Source of the DNA: Deltaproteobacteria bacterium
Lineage (GTDB): Bacteria; Myxococcota_A; UBA9042; PHBI01; JACKFB01
Assembly (NCBI GenBank): GCA_020632695.1
Contig: JACKFB010000027.1
Span: forward strand, 1 to 50,915
Direction of reading: 5' to 3'
Length of the DNA: 50,915 bases
Shown: piece by piece, positions 6,871 to 16,700 of the stretch
Numbering within the stretch: the stretch's first letter is position 1
Layout of the letters: each line of letters opens with the position of its first letter
The notes under the pieces: model-generated
What the model saw: only the letters and a program-made list of their open reading frames with translations
Told to the model about the DNA's origin: nothing
The model's database searches: none
Made by a program: the position numbers and the translations under genes

Positions 6871-9216
6871 GTGCAGGCGTTGAAGACCATCACGACGGCG
6901 CTCCTCACGACCGCGCTCCTCGGCCTCGGTGGCCGCGCCGACGCCGCGAGGCCGGCCGCCCCCGCGGAGCCGGCCAGCGCGGCACGCACCAAGGCGCCGG
7001 TCGGGTGGTTGTCGTGGCGCGGCTCGGGCCAGGACGGCTTCGCGCTGGTGGGCAAGCTCCCCGAACACATCACGCTGGGCGGCGAGGGCCACCTGTGGAC
7101 CTACCCGCTGTCGGGGCGGGGGACGCCGGTGGTCGCCGACGGGCGGCTCTTCACGCTGGGCTACCGAGGCACCGGACCGGACCTGCAGGAGCTTCTGGTG
7201 GCGCTGGACGCCGCGACCGGCAAGCTCATCTGGGAGCGCGGGTTCAACGATTTCCTCAGCGACATCATCTACGAGCGCTACAGCCTGGGCAGCCCGGTCA
7301 TCGACGCCGAGACGGGCAACGTCTACGCCATGACCGGCGCCGGCCTGATGGTGGCCTTCACCCGGGACGGCGAGCCGCTGTGGCAGCGCTCGATGATGGA
7401 GGAGTTCGGCCGCCTCACGTTCCCGAACGGGCGGACGGGGTCGCCCGTCATCGTCGGTGACCGGGTCATCGTCCACGCGATCACCACGAGCTGGGGCCGC
7501 CTGGGCCCGGCGCGCGACCGCATCTACGCCTTCGACAAACGCGACGGCACGCTGCTGTGGATCTCGACCCCCGGGACGCCGCCGCAGGACAGCTCGTACT
7601 CGACGCCGGTGCTGGGCACCTACCTGGACCGACCGGTGCTGTGGGTGGGGACCGGCTGCGGCAACGTCGTCTGCGTGGACGTGCGCGACGGCTCGCCCAT
7701 CTGGCGGATGCCCATCTCGTCGGGCGGCGTGAACTCGTCGCTCATCGCGCTGGGCGACGAGATCATCGCCATCCACGGCAACGAGAACCTGGACTCCACG
7801 CGCACCGGGCGCCTGGTTCGCATCGACCCGCGCGGGGCGGGGGCGGCGCCGGGGGCGTCGGAGCCGGTGGTGCTGCCGGCGAAAGCCGAGAAGTGGCGCG
7901 CCGACGTGGGGGCCTTCTCCAGCTCGCCGGCGCTGTCCGATGGCTGGATCTACGTGACGGAGCCCACCGGCGACCTGGTGAGCGTGGACGTGGAGACCGG
8001 CAAGCTGGGCTGGACCCTGAAGCTCGGGGCCGAGCAGATCCACGCTTCGCCGCTCTACGCCGACGGGCGCCTGTGGGTGCCGCTCAACGACGGCTCGTTC
8101 TCGATCGTGCGGCCCGAGCCCGACGAGGGCGTGCTGGAGCAGCGGCTGCAGCTCGAGGGCCACTGCCTGGGCGCGCCCGCCGCCGCCGACGGGCGGATCT
8201 TCGTGCACACCACCGCCGCGCTCTACGCCTTTGGCGGCGCGGGCCAGGGGTGGAAGCGGCCCTGGGAGGGGCTGGTGCTGCCGGAGGACGCCGCGAAGGG
8301 CCCCGCCGCGCGGCTCGAGGTGCGACCGGCCGAGCTGGCGATGGTGGCGGGGAGCGCCGCGCTGGTGTCCGCCCGACGGGTCGACGCGCAGAGCCGGCCG
8401 CTGCCGGGGCCGCCGCTGCCGGCGAGCGCGCTGACGTTCGAGCCGCTGGGACCGGGTGCCCCGCCCAAGCTCGCGCGCGGGGCCGATGGAGCGCTGGAGC
8501 CGCCCGCCGATGCGGGGCCGTGGGCCGGCGAGCTGCGCGTGCGCGCGGGCGAGCTGACGGGCGCGATGCGGCTGCGGGTACTGCCGAAGGCGCCCTGGCG
8601 CGAGGACTTCGAGAGCTTCTCCCTGGCGCCGGGGCCGGGCGCGGCCAACCCGGGGCCTCCGGGCGCGGACCCGCCGGCGGCGTGGATCGGCGGGAAGTTG
8701 AAGTGGCGCGTCGAGGAGCGCGACGGCAACAAGGTGCTGGTCAAGACCACCGACCGCCTGCTCTTCCAGCGCTCGATGACCTTCATGGGGCCGCCGGAGA
8801 TGAGCGGCTACACCGTCGAGGCCGACGTCATGAGCGAGGGCAGCCGTCGCGGCATGTCCTCGGCAGGCGTCATCGTGCAGCGCTACATCGTGGCCCTGCA
8901 GGGCAACCAGCAGACGCTCGAGGTGCAGTCGAACTACGACCGCGTGCGCTACAGCGTGCCCTTCGCGTGGAAGCCGAGCGTCTGGTACCGCATCCGCGCA
9001 CGGGTGGACGTGGCGGCGGACGGCTCGGGGGTGGTACGGGCCAAGGCGTGGCCCCGCGATGAGCCGGAGCCGGCGGCCTGGACGCTGGAGTACCACCACG
9101 CCAAGGCACACACCCACGGCTCGCCGGGGCTCTTCGGGTTCGCGGTGCAGGCGCAATATCGGGTGTTCGTGGACAACATCGCGGTGCTGCCTCGCGCCGC
9201 CGGGGAGCGACGATGA
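6871..9216 (+). CDS. Exported PQQ-like beta-propeller protein with C-terminal concanavalin-like domain
   Basis: 781 residues with a Sec signal peptide (about 1-26, ending GGRADAA). Residues about 45-455 contain repeated PQQ-type propeller blades: LLVALDAATGKLIWERGF, NVYAMTGAGLMVAF, IYAFDKRDGTLLW, VVCVDVRDGSPIWRMP and LVSVDVETGKLGWTLKLG. The stretch after about residue 570 (WREDFESFSLAPG... GYTVEADVMSEG... VDNIAVLPR) looks like a concanavalin/LamG-type beta-sandwich, often carbohydrate- or surface-binding. Start is GTG 6871 after gggagg. Real PQQ binding or dehydrogenase activity is not evident, since the catalytic features of quinoprotein dehydrogenases were not found. The stop overlaps the next start (ATGA), marking the first junction of a five-gene operon. 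Confidence 0.85.
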   Translation: MQALKTITTALLTTALLGLGGRADAARPAAPAEPASAARTKAPVGWLSWRGSGQDGFALVGKLPEHITLGGEGHLWTYPLSGRGTPVVADGRLFTLGYRGTGPDLQELLVALDAATGKLIWERGFNDFLSDIIYERYSLGSPVIDAETGNVYAMTGAGLMVAFTRDGEPLWQRSMMEEFGRLTFPNGRTGSPVIVGDRVIVHAITTSWGRLGPARDRIYAFDKRDGTLLWISTPGTPPQDSSYSTPVLGTYLDRPVLWVGTGCGNVVCVDVRDGSPIWRMPISSGGVNSSLIALGDEIIAIHGNENLDSTRTGRLVRIDPRGAGAAPGASEPVVLPAKAEKWRADVGAFSSSPALSDGWIYVTEPTGDLVSVDVETGKLGWTLKLGAEQIHASPLYADGRLWVPLNDGSFSIVRPEPDEGVLEQRLQLEGHCLGAPAAADGRIFVHTTAALYAFGGAGQGWKRPWEGLVLPEDAAKGPAARLEVRPAELAMVAGSAALVSARRVDAQSRPLPGPPLPASALTFEPLGPGAPPKLARGADGALEPPADAGPWAGELRVRAGELTGAMRLRVLPKAPWREDFESFSLAPGPGAANPGPPGADPPAAWIGGKLKWRVEERDGNKVLVKTTDRLLFQRSMTFMGPPEMSGYTVEADVMSEGSRRGMSSAGVIVQRYIVALQGNQQTLEVQSNYDRVRYSVPFAWKPSVWYRIRARVDVAADGSGVVRAKAWPRDEPEPAAWTLEYHHAKAHTHGSPGLFGFAVQAQYRVFVDNIAVLPRAAGERR

Positions 9217-10805
9217 CGGCGTGGCGCGGGATGACGATGGCGGCGGTGGCCGCAGGGGTGCTGGCGCTGGGCGGCACCGCGCTGGCGGGCGACTGGCCGA
9301 TGTGGGGGCGCACACCGGCGCGCAACATGACCTCGCCGGAGACCGGCCTGCCGACGCGGCTGAACCCGGGGCGGCTGGACGCCAGCGCCGACGAGGTGGA
9401 CGTCAAGGGCGTGCCCGGCGTGAAGTGGCTGGCGAAGCTTGGTTCGCAGAGCTTCGGGAACCCCGTGGTGGCCGGCGGTCGCGTGTACGTGGGCACCAAC
9501 AACGGCGGGGAGCGCGACCCGAAGTATCAGGGCGACTTCAGCATGGTGATGGCCTTCGACGAGAAGTCGGGCCGGTACCTGTGGCAGCTCGCGACGCCGA
9601 AGCTGGGCGCCGGCAAGGTCAGCGACTGGGAGTACCTGGGGATCTGCTCGTCGCCCGCGGTCGAGCGGGATCGGGTCTTCGTCGTCACGAACCGGGCGCA
9701 GGTGGTGGCGCTGGACCCGCAGGGGATGCGCAACGGCAACGCCGGGCCCTTCAAGGACGAGGCGCAGTACAGCGCGCCCGAGGGCAAGCCCCCGATCCCG
9801 ACGGGCAAGGGCGACGGCGACCTGCTCTGGACCTACGACATGCGGCAGGAGCTGGATGTCTTCCCGCACAACATCACGTCGAGCTCGGTGCTGATCCTGG
9901 GCGACCGGCTCTACGTGACGACCTCCAACGGCGTGGACTGGTCGCACAAGAACCTGCCCTCGCCGATGGCGCCGGCGCTGGTCGTGCTGGACAAGAAGAC
10001 GGGCGCGCTCCTGGGCGAGGAGTCCGTCGGCATCAGCGCGCGGACGATGCACTCCAACTGGTCGTCGCCGACGCTGGCCAAGGCCGGTGGGAAGGACATC
10101 GTCGTCTTCGGGGCCGGGGACGGCTTCGTCTACGGTTTCGACCCGGTACCGAAGGAGGACGCCGAGGGGCTGTCGGTGCTGACGGAGCTGTGGCGCTTCG
10201 ACGCGAACCCCAAGGGCTACCGGATGCGCGACGGCGAGCCGGTGCCCTACGCGCGGCGGGATGGGCCGAGCGAGCTGATCGCGACGCCGGTGTTCCACGA
10301 CGGGCTGGTCTACGCAGCCATCGGGCAGGACCCGGAGCACGGGACGGGCGCGGGCGCGCTGAGCTGTCTGGACCCCAGCAAGCGCGGCGACATCACCCAG
10401 ACGGGCAAGGTGTGGCAGTTCGAGGGCATCGGGCGGTCCATCTCGACCGTCGCGGTGGCCGACGGGCTGGTCTACGCAGCCGACCTGGCCGGCAAGGTCT
10501 ATTGCCTGGACGCGAAGACGGGCGAGCTCTACTGGCAGCATGACACCCGCAGCCACATCTGGGGCTCGCCCATGGTGGCCGACGGGAAGGTCTACATCGG
10601 CAACGAGAGCGGCGTGATGACCGTGTTCGAGGCCGGCAAGAAGCTGAACGTGCTCAGCGTCAGTCAGTTCCACTCGCCCATCTACGCGACCCCCGTGGCG
10701 GCCAACGGCGTGCTCTATGTCAGCACGCACTCGCACCTCTACGCCTTCGTGAAGACCAGGGAGAGCGAGGCGGCGCCAGCGGACAAGCGAGGCGAGACCC
10801 CGTGA
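9213..10805 (+). CDS. Exported PQQ-like beta-propeller protein
   Basis: 530 residues, signal peptide about 1-25 (MAAVAAGVLALGGTALAG). After it comes GDWPMWGRTPARN, a common opening of secreted WD/PQQ-like propellers. Blades include VYVGTNNGGERDPKYQGD, VMAFDEKSGRYLWQLATPK, VFVVTNRAQVVALDPQG, LVVLDKKTGALLGEE, VYAADLAGKVYCLDAKTGEL and VYIGNESGVMTVFEAGKK. It is distinct in sequence from the upstream propeller, so not a simple recent duplication. It overlaps its upstream neighbour by ATGA and its downstream neighbour by GTGA. Role unknown; a periplasmic scaffold or sensor working with the co-transcribed transporter is possible. Confidence 0.85.
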   Translation: MTAWRGMTMAAVAAGVLALGGTALAGDWPMWGRTPARNMTSPETGLPTRLNPGRLDASADEVDVKGVPGVKWLAKLGSQSFGNPVVAGGRVYVGTNNGGERDPKYQGDFSMVMAFDEKSGRYLWQLATPKLGAGKVSDWEYLGICSSPAVERDRVFVVTNRAQVVALDPQGMRNGNAGPFKDEAQYSAPEGKPPIPTGKGDGDLLWTYDMRQELDVFPHNITSSSVLILGDRLYVTTSNGVDWSHKNLPSPMAPALVVLDKKTGALLGEESVGISARTMHSNWSSPTLAKAGGKDIVVFGAGDGFVYGFDPVPKEDAEGLSVLTELWRFDANPKGYRMRDGEPVPYARRDGPSELIATPVFHDGLVYAAIGQDPEHGTGAGALSCLDPSKRGDITQTGKVWQFEGIGRSISTVAVADGLVYAADLAGKVYCLDAKTGELYWQHDTRSHIWGSPMVADGKVYIGNESGVMTVFEAGKKLNVLSVSQFHSPIYATPVAANGVLYVSTHSHLYAFVKTRESEAAPADKRGETP

Positions 10806-11032
10806 GAGCCTGGGTGTGGCTCGGCGCGCTGGCGCTCTTCGCGCTGCACCAGGACTTCTGGCTCTGGGATGACCGAAGCCTCGTGCTCGGCTTCCTGCCC
10901 GCCGGCCTGGCCTGGCACGCGGCCTACTCCCTGGCCGCCGGCGGGTTCTGGGCGTTGGTGGTGATGCGCGCCTGGCCGCGCTCCCTCGACGACGACGAGG
11001 CCGACGCGTCCGAAGGTGCCACCCGCCCGTGA
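10802..11032 (+). CDS. DUF3311-like small membrane protein
   Basis: 76 residues with two hydrophobic segments (about 4-17 and 27-57) and an acidic C-terminal tail (LDDDEADASEG). Size, topology and position directly before a sodium:solute symporter fit DUF3311, a family usually encoded next to SSS transporters and thought to be an accessory subunit. GTG start at 10802 overlaps the propeller stop and the stop overlaps the symporter GTG, so it is translationally embedded in the operon. Confidence 0.75.
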   Translation: MRAWVWLGALALFALHQDFWLWDDRSLVLGFLPAGLAWHAAYSLAAGGFWALVVMRAWPRSLDDDEADASEGATRP

Positions 11033-12543
11033 CCGTCCTCGTCATCATCGGCGTCTATCTCGGCGCGCTGCTCCTGCTGGGGCTGCTCAGCGGCCGCGCC
11101 TACAAGGGCACCAGCCAGGACTGGTTCATCGCCAGCCGCAGCATCGGTCCCTTCCTGCTGCTGATGTCGCTCTTCGGGACCACCATGACCGCCTTCGCCC
11201 TGGTCGGCAGCACGGGCGCCGCCTACGTCGACGGCGTCGGTGTCTACGGCCTGATGGCGTCGTGGTCGGGGCTCATCCACTCGGCCGTCTTCTTCCTGGT
11301 CGGCACGCGCATCTGGGCGCTGGGCCGGCGCCACGGCTTCGTCACCCAGACCCAGTTCTTCCGCGACCGCTTCGACAGCCAGGCCCTGGGATATCTCCTG
11401 TTCCCCATCCTGGTCGTGCTCATCGTCCCCTACCTCCTCATCGGGCTGCTCGGCGCCGGCCAGACCGTCGCCGGCGTCACCCGCGCGGCGCTTCCCCACG
11501 CCTTCCTCGGCCCCGACGGCGCCCCTGGCGGCATCCCCCCCTGGCTCACCAGCGCCATCATCGCCGCGGTCGTCTACGCCTACGTCTTCTTCGGCGGCCT
11601 GCGCGCGGCCGTCTGGGCCAACGCCTTCCAGACCCTCGTCTTCATCGTCGTGGGGTTGCTCGCCTTCTACGCCATCGCCGACTCGCTGGGCGGCATGAAC
11701 GCCGCCATCACCAAGGCCGACCCGTCCCGCCTGGTCCGCACCGGCCACGTGACCCAGCTCGAGTTCGCCAGCTACTGCCTGGTGCCGCTGTCGGTCGGCA
11801 TGTTCCCCCACATCTTCCAGCACTGGCTCACGGCGCGCTCGGCAAGGACCTTTCGTCTGGCCGTCATCGCCCACCCCATCCTCATCATGCTGGTGTGGGT
11901 GCCCTGCATCCTCATCGGCGTCTGGGCCACCGGCGTGCTCGACTTCCCTCCCCAGAAGGCCAACGCGGTGCTCGGCGCCATGGTGGCCCGCTTCACCACG
12001 CCGTGGATGTCGGGCCTGGTCACCGCGGGCATCCTCGCCGCCATCATGTCGTCGCTGGACTCGCAGTTCCTGTGCCTGGGGACCATGTTCACCCACGACG
12101 TCGTGCTCCGCGGCGAGCGCGCCGCCCGCGTGCCCGACGCCCGCAAGGTGCTCTACGCGCGCGTCTTCGTCGGGCTGGTCGTGCTGGCCACCTGGGCGCT
12201 CTCGCTGGTGGTGACCCGCGGCATCTTCGCCCTCGGCGTGTTCTGCTTCAGCGGCTTCGCCGGCCTCTTCCCGCTGGTGTTCGCCGCCATCTACTGGCGC
12301 CGCGCGACGCTCTGGGGCGCCGTCGCCTCGGTGCTGGCCGGCGGCGCGGTCTGGACGGCGCTCTTCGTGCGCTTCCTCGGCATGCCGCCGGGCGCCGCCG
12401 AGCCGCTCATCTTCGGCGTGATGCCGGTGGTGCCCATCGTCCTGGCGTCCACCGCCGCCCTCATCATCGTGTCGCTCTGCACCCGCCCGCCCGCCGAGGC
12501 GACGCTGACACGCTTCTTCCCGCCCGCCCGGACCGCCCGATGA
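11029..12543 (+). CDS. Sodium:solute symporter family (SSS) transporter
   Basis: 504-residue integral membrane protein with about 13 hydrophobic helices. Family hallmarks are visible: early GRAYKGTSQDWFIASRSIG, LFGTTMTAFALVGSTGAAY, TQTQFFRDRFDS, the central AYVFFGGLRAAVWANAFQTLVF, and AGILAAIMSSLDSQFLCLGTMFTHDV, which resembles the Na2-site helix of SSS proteins. The substrate is unknown; the family moves sugars, amino acids, carboxylates and vitamins with Na+. Start GTG 11029 overlaps the DUF3311 stop; the stop overlaps the ATG of the next gene. An adenylate-forming enzyme follows, so an imported carboxylic acid is a reasonable guess, but only a guess. Confidence 0.9.
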   Translation: MTVLVIIGVYLGALLLLGLLSGRAYKGTSQDWFIASRSIGPFLLLMSLFGTTMTAFALVGSTGAAYVDGVGVYGLMASWSGLIHSAVFFLVGTRIWALGRRHGFVTQTQFFRDRFDSQALGYLLFPILVVLIVPYLLIGLLGAGQTVAGVTRAALPHAFLGPDGAPGGIPPWLTSAIIAAVVYAYVFFGGLRAAVWANAFQTLVFIVVGLLAFYAIADSLGGMNAAITKADPSRLVRTGHVTQLEFASYCLVPLSVGMFPHIFQHWLTARSARTFRLAVIAHPILIMLVWVPCILIGVWATGVLDFPPQKANAVLGAMVARFTTPWMSGLVTAGILAAIMSSLDSQFLCLGTMFTHDVVLRGERAARVPDARKVLYARVFVGLVVLATWALSLVVTRGIFALGVFCFSGFAGLFPLVFAAIYWRRATLWGAVASVLAGGAVWTALFVRFLGMPPGAAEPLIFGVMPVVPIVLASTAALIIVSLCTRPPAEATLTRFFPPARTAR

Positions 12544-13607
12544 GCGCCACCACCCCCGCCGAGGCCCGCGACGCGCTGGACCGCCACGTGCGCGACATCG
12601 TCGGCTGGCACCTGGATCCGCAGACCGGGACTCCGTTGTGGCAGGCCCTGGCCGCCCGCGAGGGCATCGCCGCCGCCGACATCCGCGGCTTCGACGACCT
12701 GGCCCGCTTCCCTCGCTTCGAGCTGGACTGGCTCAAGTCCGTCCCCCACGCCGAGCTCACCCCCCGCGCGCTGGCGGGCCGGCCGTTCTCCGTCTTCGAG
12801 ACCGGCGGCACCACGGGCCTCCCCGCCCAGCGCCTGAGCTGGGACGACCACCTCACCGACTACGACCGCTTCTCCGAGACCCTGCCCGACGACGCCTTTC
12901 CGCGAGGCGCCGCCTGGCTGATGCTCGGCCCGACCGGCCCGCGCCGCCTGCGCCTGGCCATCGAGCACCTGGCCAACATCCGCGGCGGCCCCTGCTACCA
13001 CGTCGACCTGGACGCCCGCTGGGTCAAGGCGCTGCTGCGCCAGAACCGCCCGCAGGAGGCCCAGGCCTACAAGCTGCACGTCGTCGAGCAGGCCGTCCGC
13101 ATCCTGCGCTCGCGCGAGGTCGCCTGTCTGTTCACGACGCCGAAGCTGCTGGAGGCGCTGGGCGAGGTGCTCTCTCCCCCGGCCCACGGCGTCCGCGGCG
13201 TGTTCCTGGGCGGCACCTCGATGACCGCCCAGACGGTGCGCTTCCTGGTCGAGGAGGTCCTCGAGTCCCGCGCCCTGCTGGTCCCGACCTACGGCAACAC
13301 CCTGATGGGCCTGGCCCGCAGCGCGCCTCTGCGCGCCGAGGACGGCTACCGCCTGACCTACTACGCGCCCCAGCCCCGCGCCGTGCTGCGCGTGGTCGAT
13401 CCCGACGCGCCCGACCGCGAGGTCCCCTACGACGCCTGGGGCCAGGTCGAGCTGACCACGCTCACCCGCGAGTGCTTCATCCCGCGCCTGCTCGAGCGCG
13501 ACGAGGCCATCCGCCGCGCGCCTCAGCCGCCCTGGCCCTGGGACGGCACCGGCGAGGTCCGCCCGCTGCGCAGCCTGGCCGACGCGGTCGTCGAGGGCGT
13601 GTACTGA
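12540..13607 (+). CDS. ANL-type adenylate-forming enzyme (short form)
   Basis: 355 residues. The diagnostic element is the P-loop FETGGTTGLPAQRLSWDDH (about residues 87-105), which corresponds to the SSGTTGxPK motif of acyl-CoA/acyl-AMP synthetases. VFLGGTSMTAQT (about 220-231), VPTYGNTLMGLAR and the later WGQVELTTLTRECFIPR (cf. GxG-E-L and Y/F-x-T-GD regions) fit the rest of the large domain. At this length it lacks the mobile C-terminal domain of full acyl-CoA ligases and is closer to phenylacetate-CoA-ligase-like or LuxE-like forms; no LuxE-type C-terminal Cys is seen. It probably activates a carboxylic acid as adenylate. ATG start overlaps the symporter stop; last gene of the operon. Confidence 0.7.
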   Translation: MSATTPAEARDALDRHVRDIVGWHLDPQTGTPLWQALAAREGIAAADIRGFDDLARFPRFELDWLKSVPHAELTPRALAGRPFSVFETGGTTGLPAQRLSWDDHLTDYDRFSETLPDDAFPRGAAWLMLGPTGPRRLRLAIEHLANIRGGPCYHVDLDARWVKALLRQNRPQEAQAYKLHVVEQAVRILRSREVACLFTTPKLLEALGEVLSPPAHGVRGVFLGGTSMTAQTVRFLVEEVLESRALLVPTYGNTLMGLARSAPLRAEDGYRLTYYAPQPRAVLRVVDPDAPDREVPYDAWGQVELTTLTRECFIPRLLERDEAIRRAPQPPWPWDGTGEVRPLRSLADAVVEGVY

Positions 13608-13784
13608 GCGCCGCCGAGCGTCCCATGGCGCGGTCGGGGAGGCGGCCCCCTCGAGGGCTTCGTCCCCTCGAGCCAGCCGTTGGCCCTTTTCCCTTGCCGA
13701 AGCAGGCAGCCTCACGATACGTAGCGTTCAGCGGAGACCGCGCAGCCGCTTGTGTTGCTCGTTGGGTTTGTGGAGGCGAAGGCG

Positions 13785-16700
13785 ATGCGTTCTATCGGGA
13801 CTACCCGCAGGCTCGGATGCTCGGCAGCCAGTATGGCCTCCCTCATAGTGGCTACGCTAGCTCTCGCGACGCTTGGCACGGCGCACGCAGCCTCGCGAGC
13901 GCTCACCGGCAACGCGACCGCATTCTATGTCGAGTTTCTGAGCATCCCACAGTACGGTTCCGTAGTATTCGAAACCACGGCGCTCAGCTCCACGGCAGAT
14001 CCGGTGATGCATCTGATGCGCGCAGACGGTTTCGGGGGCTGGACCCAAGTCGCGTGGAGCGACGACTATGGCGGCACTCTCAACTCTCGTATCGCGCACA
14101 CGAATCCGAGTTCGACCACGAGCTTCCTCCTCGTCCTCCGCGCCTACTCCAACGCGGCTGTAGGAACCTGCACGCTTCTGAGACCCGGGGGTGCTGTCCG
14201 AGTGGGCGCGCCGATCGGTGGAACACTTACGCCGGCATCGAACGTGATCATCGGGGCGGGAGATGAACTCCGCACGGTGCATTTCTACGGCGGCAGCGAG
14301 GCGCCGGCCGTGCTGAAGTTCTCGTCCGCGTATGTCGTGTCAGAGGTAGGGCTGGGCAACGGCGCAGGCGGTGCGTCCCATGTGCTCGCACAGGGCGCGT
14401 ATCAGTTTCTCTTCGGCACGCCGCAGGTTGCGGACGGAACCGCGTACCACACTCTCCGACCGGGTATCACGCTTGCCTTCTCCAATGACGTGCTCAACGA
14501 CGCCGACGGTGACGGAGTCGGTGGCCAACTCGAAGCCAGCCTGGGCATGTGTCCTGCGGTCGGAACCTGTTTCTCCAACGCGACCTATGACCCGGCCGAC
14601 ACCGATCGCGACGGGCTCTCCGACGGCGAGGAACTGTGGGGCGTGGTCGGCAACCTGCCCGACGGCAGCGACGACCTTCCGTTCGCGCGCTGGGGCGGCT
14701 GGCCCACCAAGAAAGACATCTTCCTCGAGGTGGATTGGTTGAATTCGTTCGGATCGCCGGTGCCCGAGGGGATGAACCCGTTCCAGTGGATGCGCGACCA
14801 TCCGAGTTGGAACGGTACTCTGGATGCCTGGGTCGATGGCATCCGCGCCCCCTTCGATCAGGCGCCAGCCGCCCATGTACGAAATCCCAGTGGCACGCAG
14901 GGGGTCGAGGTACATCTGGACCTCGGTGTCGCTCCGCTGGATCCGAGCGACGAATCAAAGTACGGCAACTGGTCGACCGGCGCAGCCCGTGGGGTAGAGC
15001 CGGACTTCGTGCTGAAGCTCAAGAAGCCGATCGCGGGCTATGCGGTCATGCTGATCAATCAATCGTGGTGCGTTGTCGACGCCACCGGGAAGACTCCTGC
15101 GGTCGTCGCCTTCACGCTCGCGCTGTGCGCCGCAACCTCCGGCGAACCCGTGGTCGTGAAGACCCTGGACTTCGCTGCAGATGGCAGCGCGACACTGGCG
15201 ATCGGCTCCTCCGTTGCGGGCTTGCATTTCAACCGGGACTTCAACGCCGATGGTGACGACTGGGCAATCCTCGCGGAGGACGCGGGGTCCCTCCAGTCCG
15301 CGTACACGGAGGAGTCGGACCAGGTCGACGCCATCCGACGTGGCCGAGTGCGCTACGCGGTCGCGACGGGCCTTGGAGGCGGAGGAAACGCAGGCGCCGC
15401 TGCATTCGTCAGCGGGCTCGGCAGCGCGTTCGCGCACGAACTCGGCCATTCGGTGGGCCTCCAGCACTGGGGCCACGACCTGTGGGGCAACCTTGCGGCG
15501 GCATGCCTCCCACACTACCCGAGCATCATGAGCTACGTCCAGGGTCCGGAGTTCAACGCCGAGGATAGCGGCGACTCGTTCGGCTTCAACCCAGCGTCCG
15601 TCGTGGAGTACGACAGTCTGGCGTACCCGTTCGACCAGACGCAATTGAAGAGCTCCCCTTGGTCCTATTCATCGCCGCGCGGCAAGGTCGGGATCGACTG
15701 GACGCGAGATGGCCTCCTCGACTTGGGCTCGCCGGCCTGGCGAACCACAGGACTGCTTGCGGACGACCAGAGCTGCGCCTCGATGAGCGTCGGTCGGGTG
15801 AACCTCGCGGCGAATGAACCGGTGGTAGGACCACTCGACCTCGTCCGGCACGGTAGTCGCCTGTATCTGATCTGGTCGGTGGGTGACGCACTGAAGTACA
15901 TGCGGGCGTCACTGGGTGCGGCGGGGAACAAGTCCTGCACAGGCTCATCGGATCCCGGCGTGGGTCCATGCCTGACCTGGGTCGGGCCGACGACCCTGGA
16001 GGCGTCCGGCGAATTCAAAGGCGTCACAGCTCAGTCCTACGGTGGCATCCTCTACGTGGCGAGCAGCTCTTTGGCCGGCGCCATGACCGTCTATCGGTAC
16101 TCGATCGACGGGACCGGTGGGCTCATCGCGATCGGATCCAAGCCACTCCCGAGCAGCGAACCGTACTACTTGACACAGGACGTGCCCGAACTCGTGGTCC
16201 GGCATTCAACGGCCACCAGCTCCGCGCGCCTCGGGCTCATCTACCGCGACGACAACGACAAGTTCGCCAGCTTCGGACGGGTCGACGCAACGGGGACGTG
16301 GAACTACGAAGGGACGCTGCGCGATGGGGCCGGCGCGGAGATCTTCGGGGGCAAGGCCCCGGCCGCAAAGGCGTGGCCCGATGAGTCGGTCACCGGCTGG
16401 ACCACGCTCGAGAAGCGCACCCTGGCCATCCTCCCAGGAGCCGCGGGCGAGGTTCGAGTCTACTCCCTCCGACCCGACACCAACCGTTGGATCGATCTGA
16501 ATCTCGAAGCCTCCCTCGGGACCACCACGGACAAGCCCTTTCTCGAGTTCCGAACCAGACGCACCACCACCGGCTCTCCGGACCTGCAGCAGTTCTCAGG
16601 TCATTTCGTCATCGGCTGGCTCAGCCCGGGCGACGACGGTGCGCGCGCCAGGTTCCGGCTGAGCAGGTTCGTGACCCGCTCCACCCCGCCTAGCGCCGGG

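Noticed and set aside
9213..10805. Quinoprotein alcohol dehydrogenase
   Set aside because: Propeller blades are present, but the paired-Cys disulfide and calcium/catalytic Asp context of PQQ dehydrogenases were not found; the call is kept at PQQ-like propeller.
13650..13690. Possible terminator after the ANL gene (CCCTCGAG repeats followed by a short T-rich stretch)
   Set aside because: The CCCCTCGAG units are partly direct rather than cleanly inverted repeats, and no proper U-tract follows, so I do not call it.
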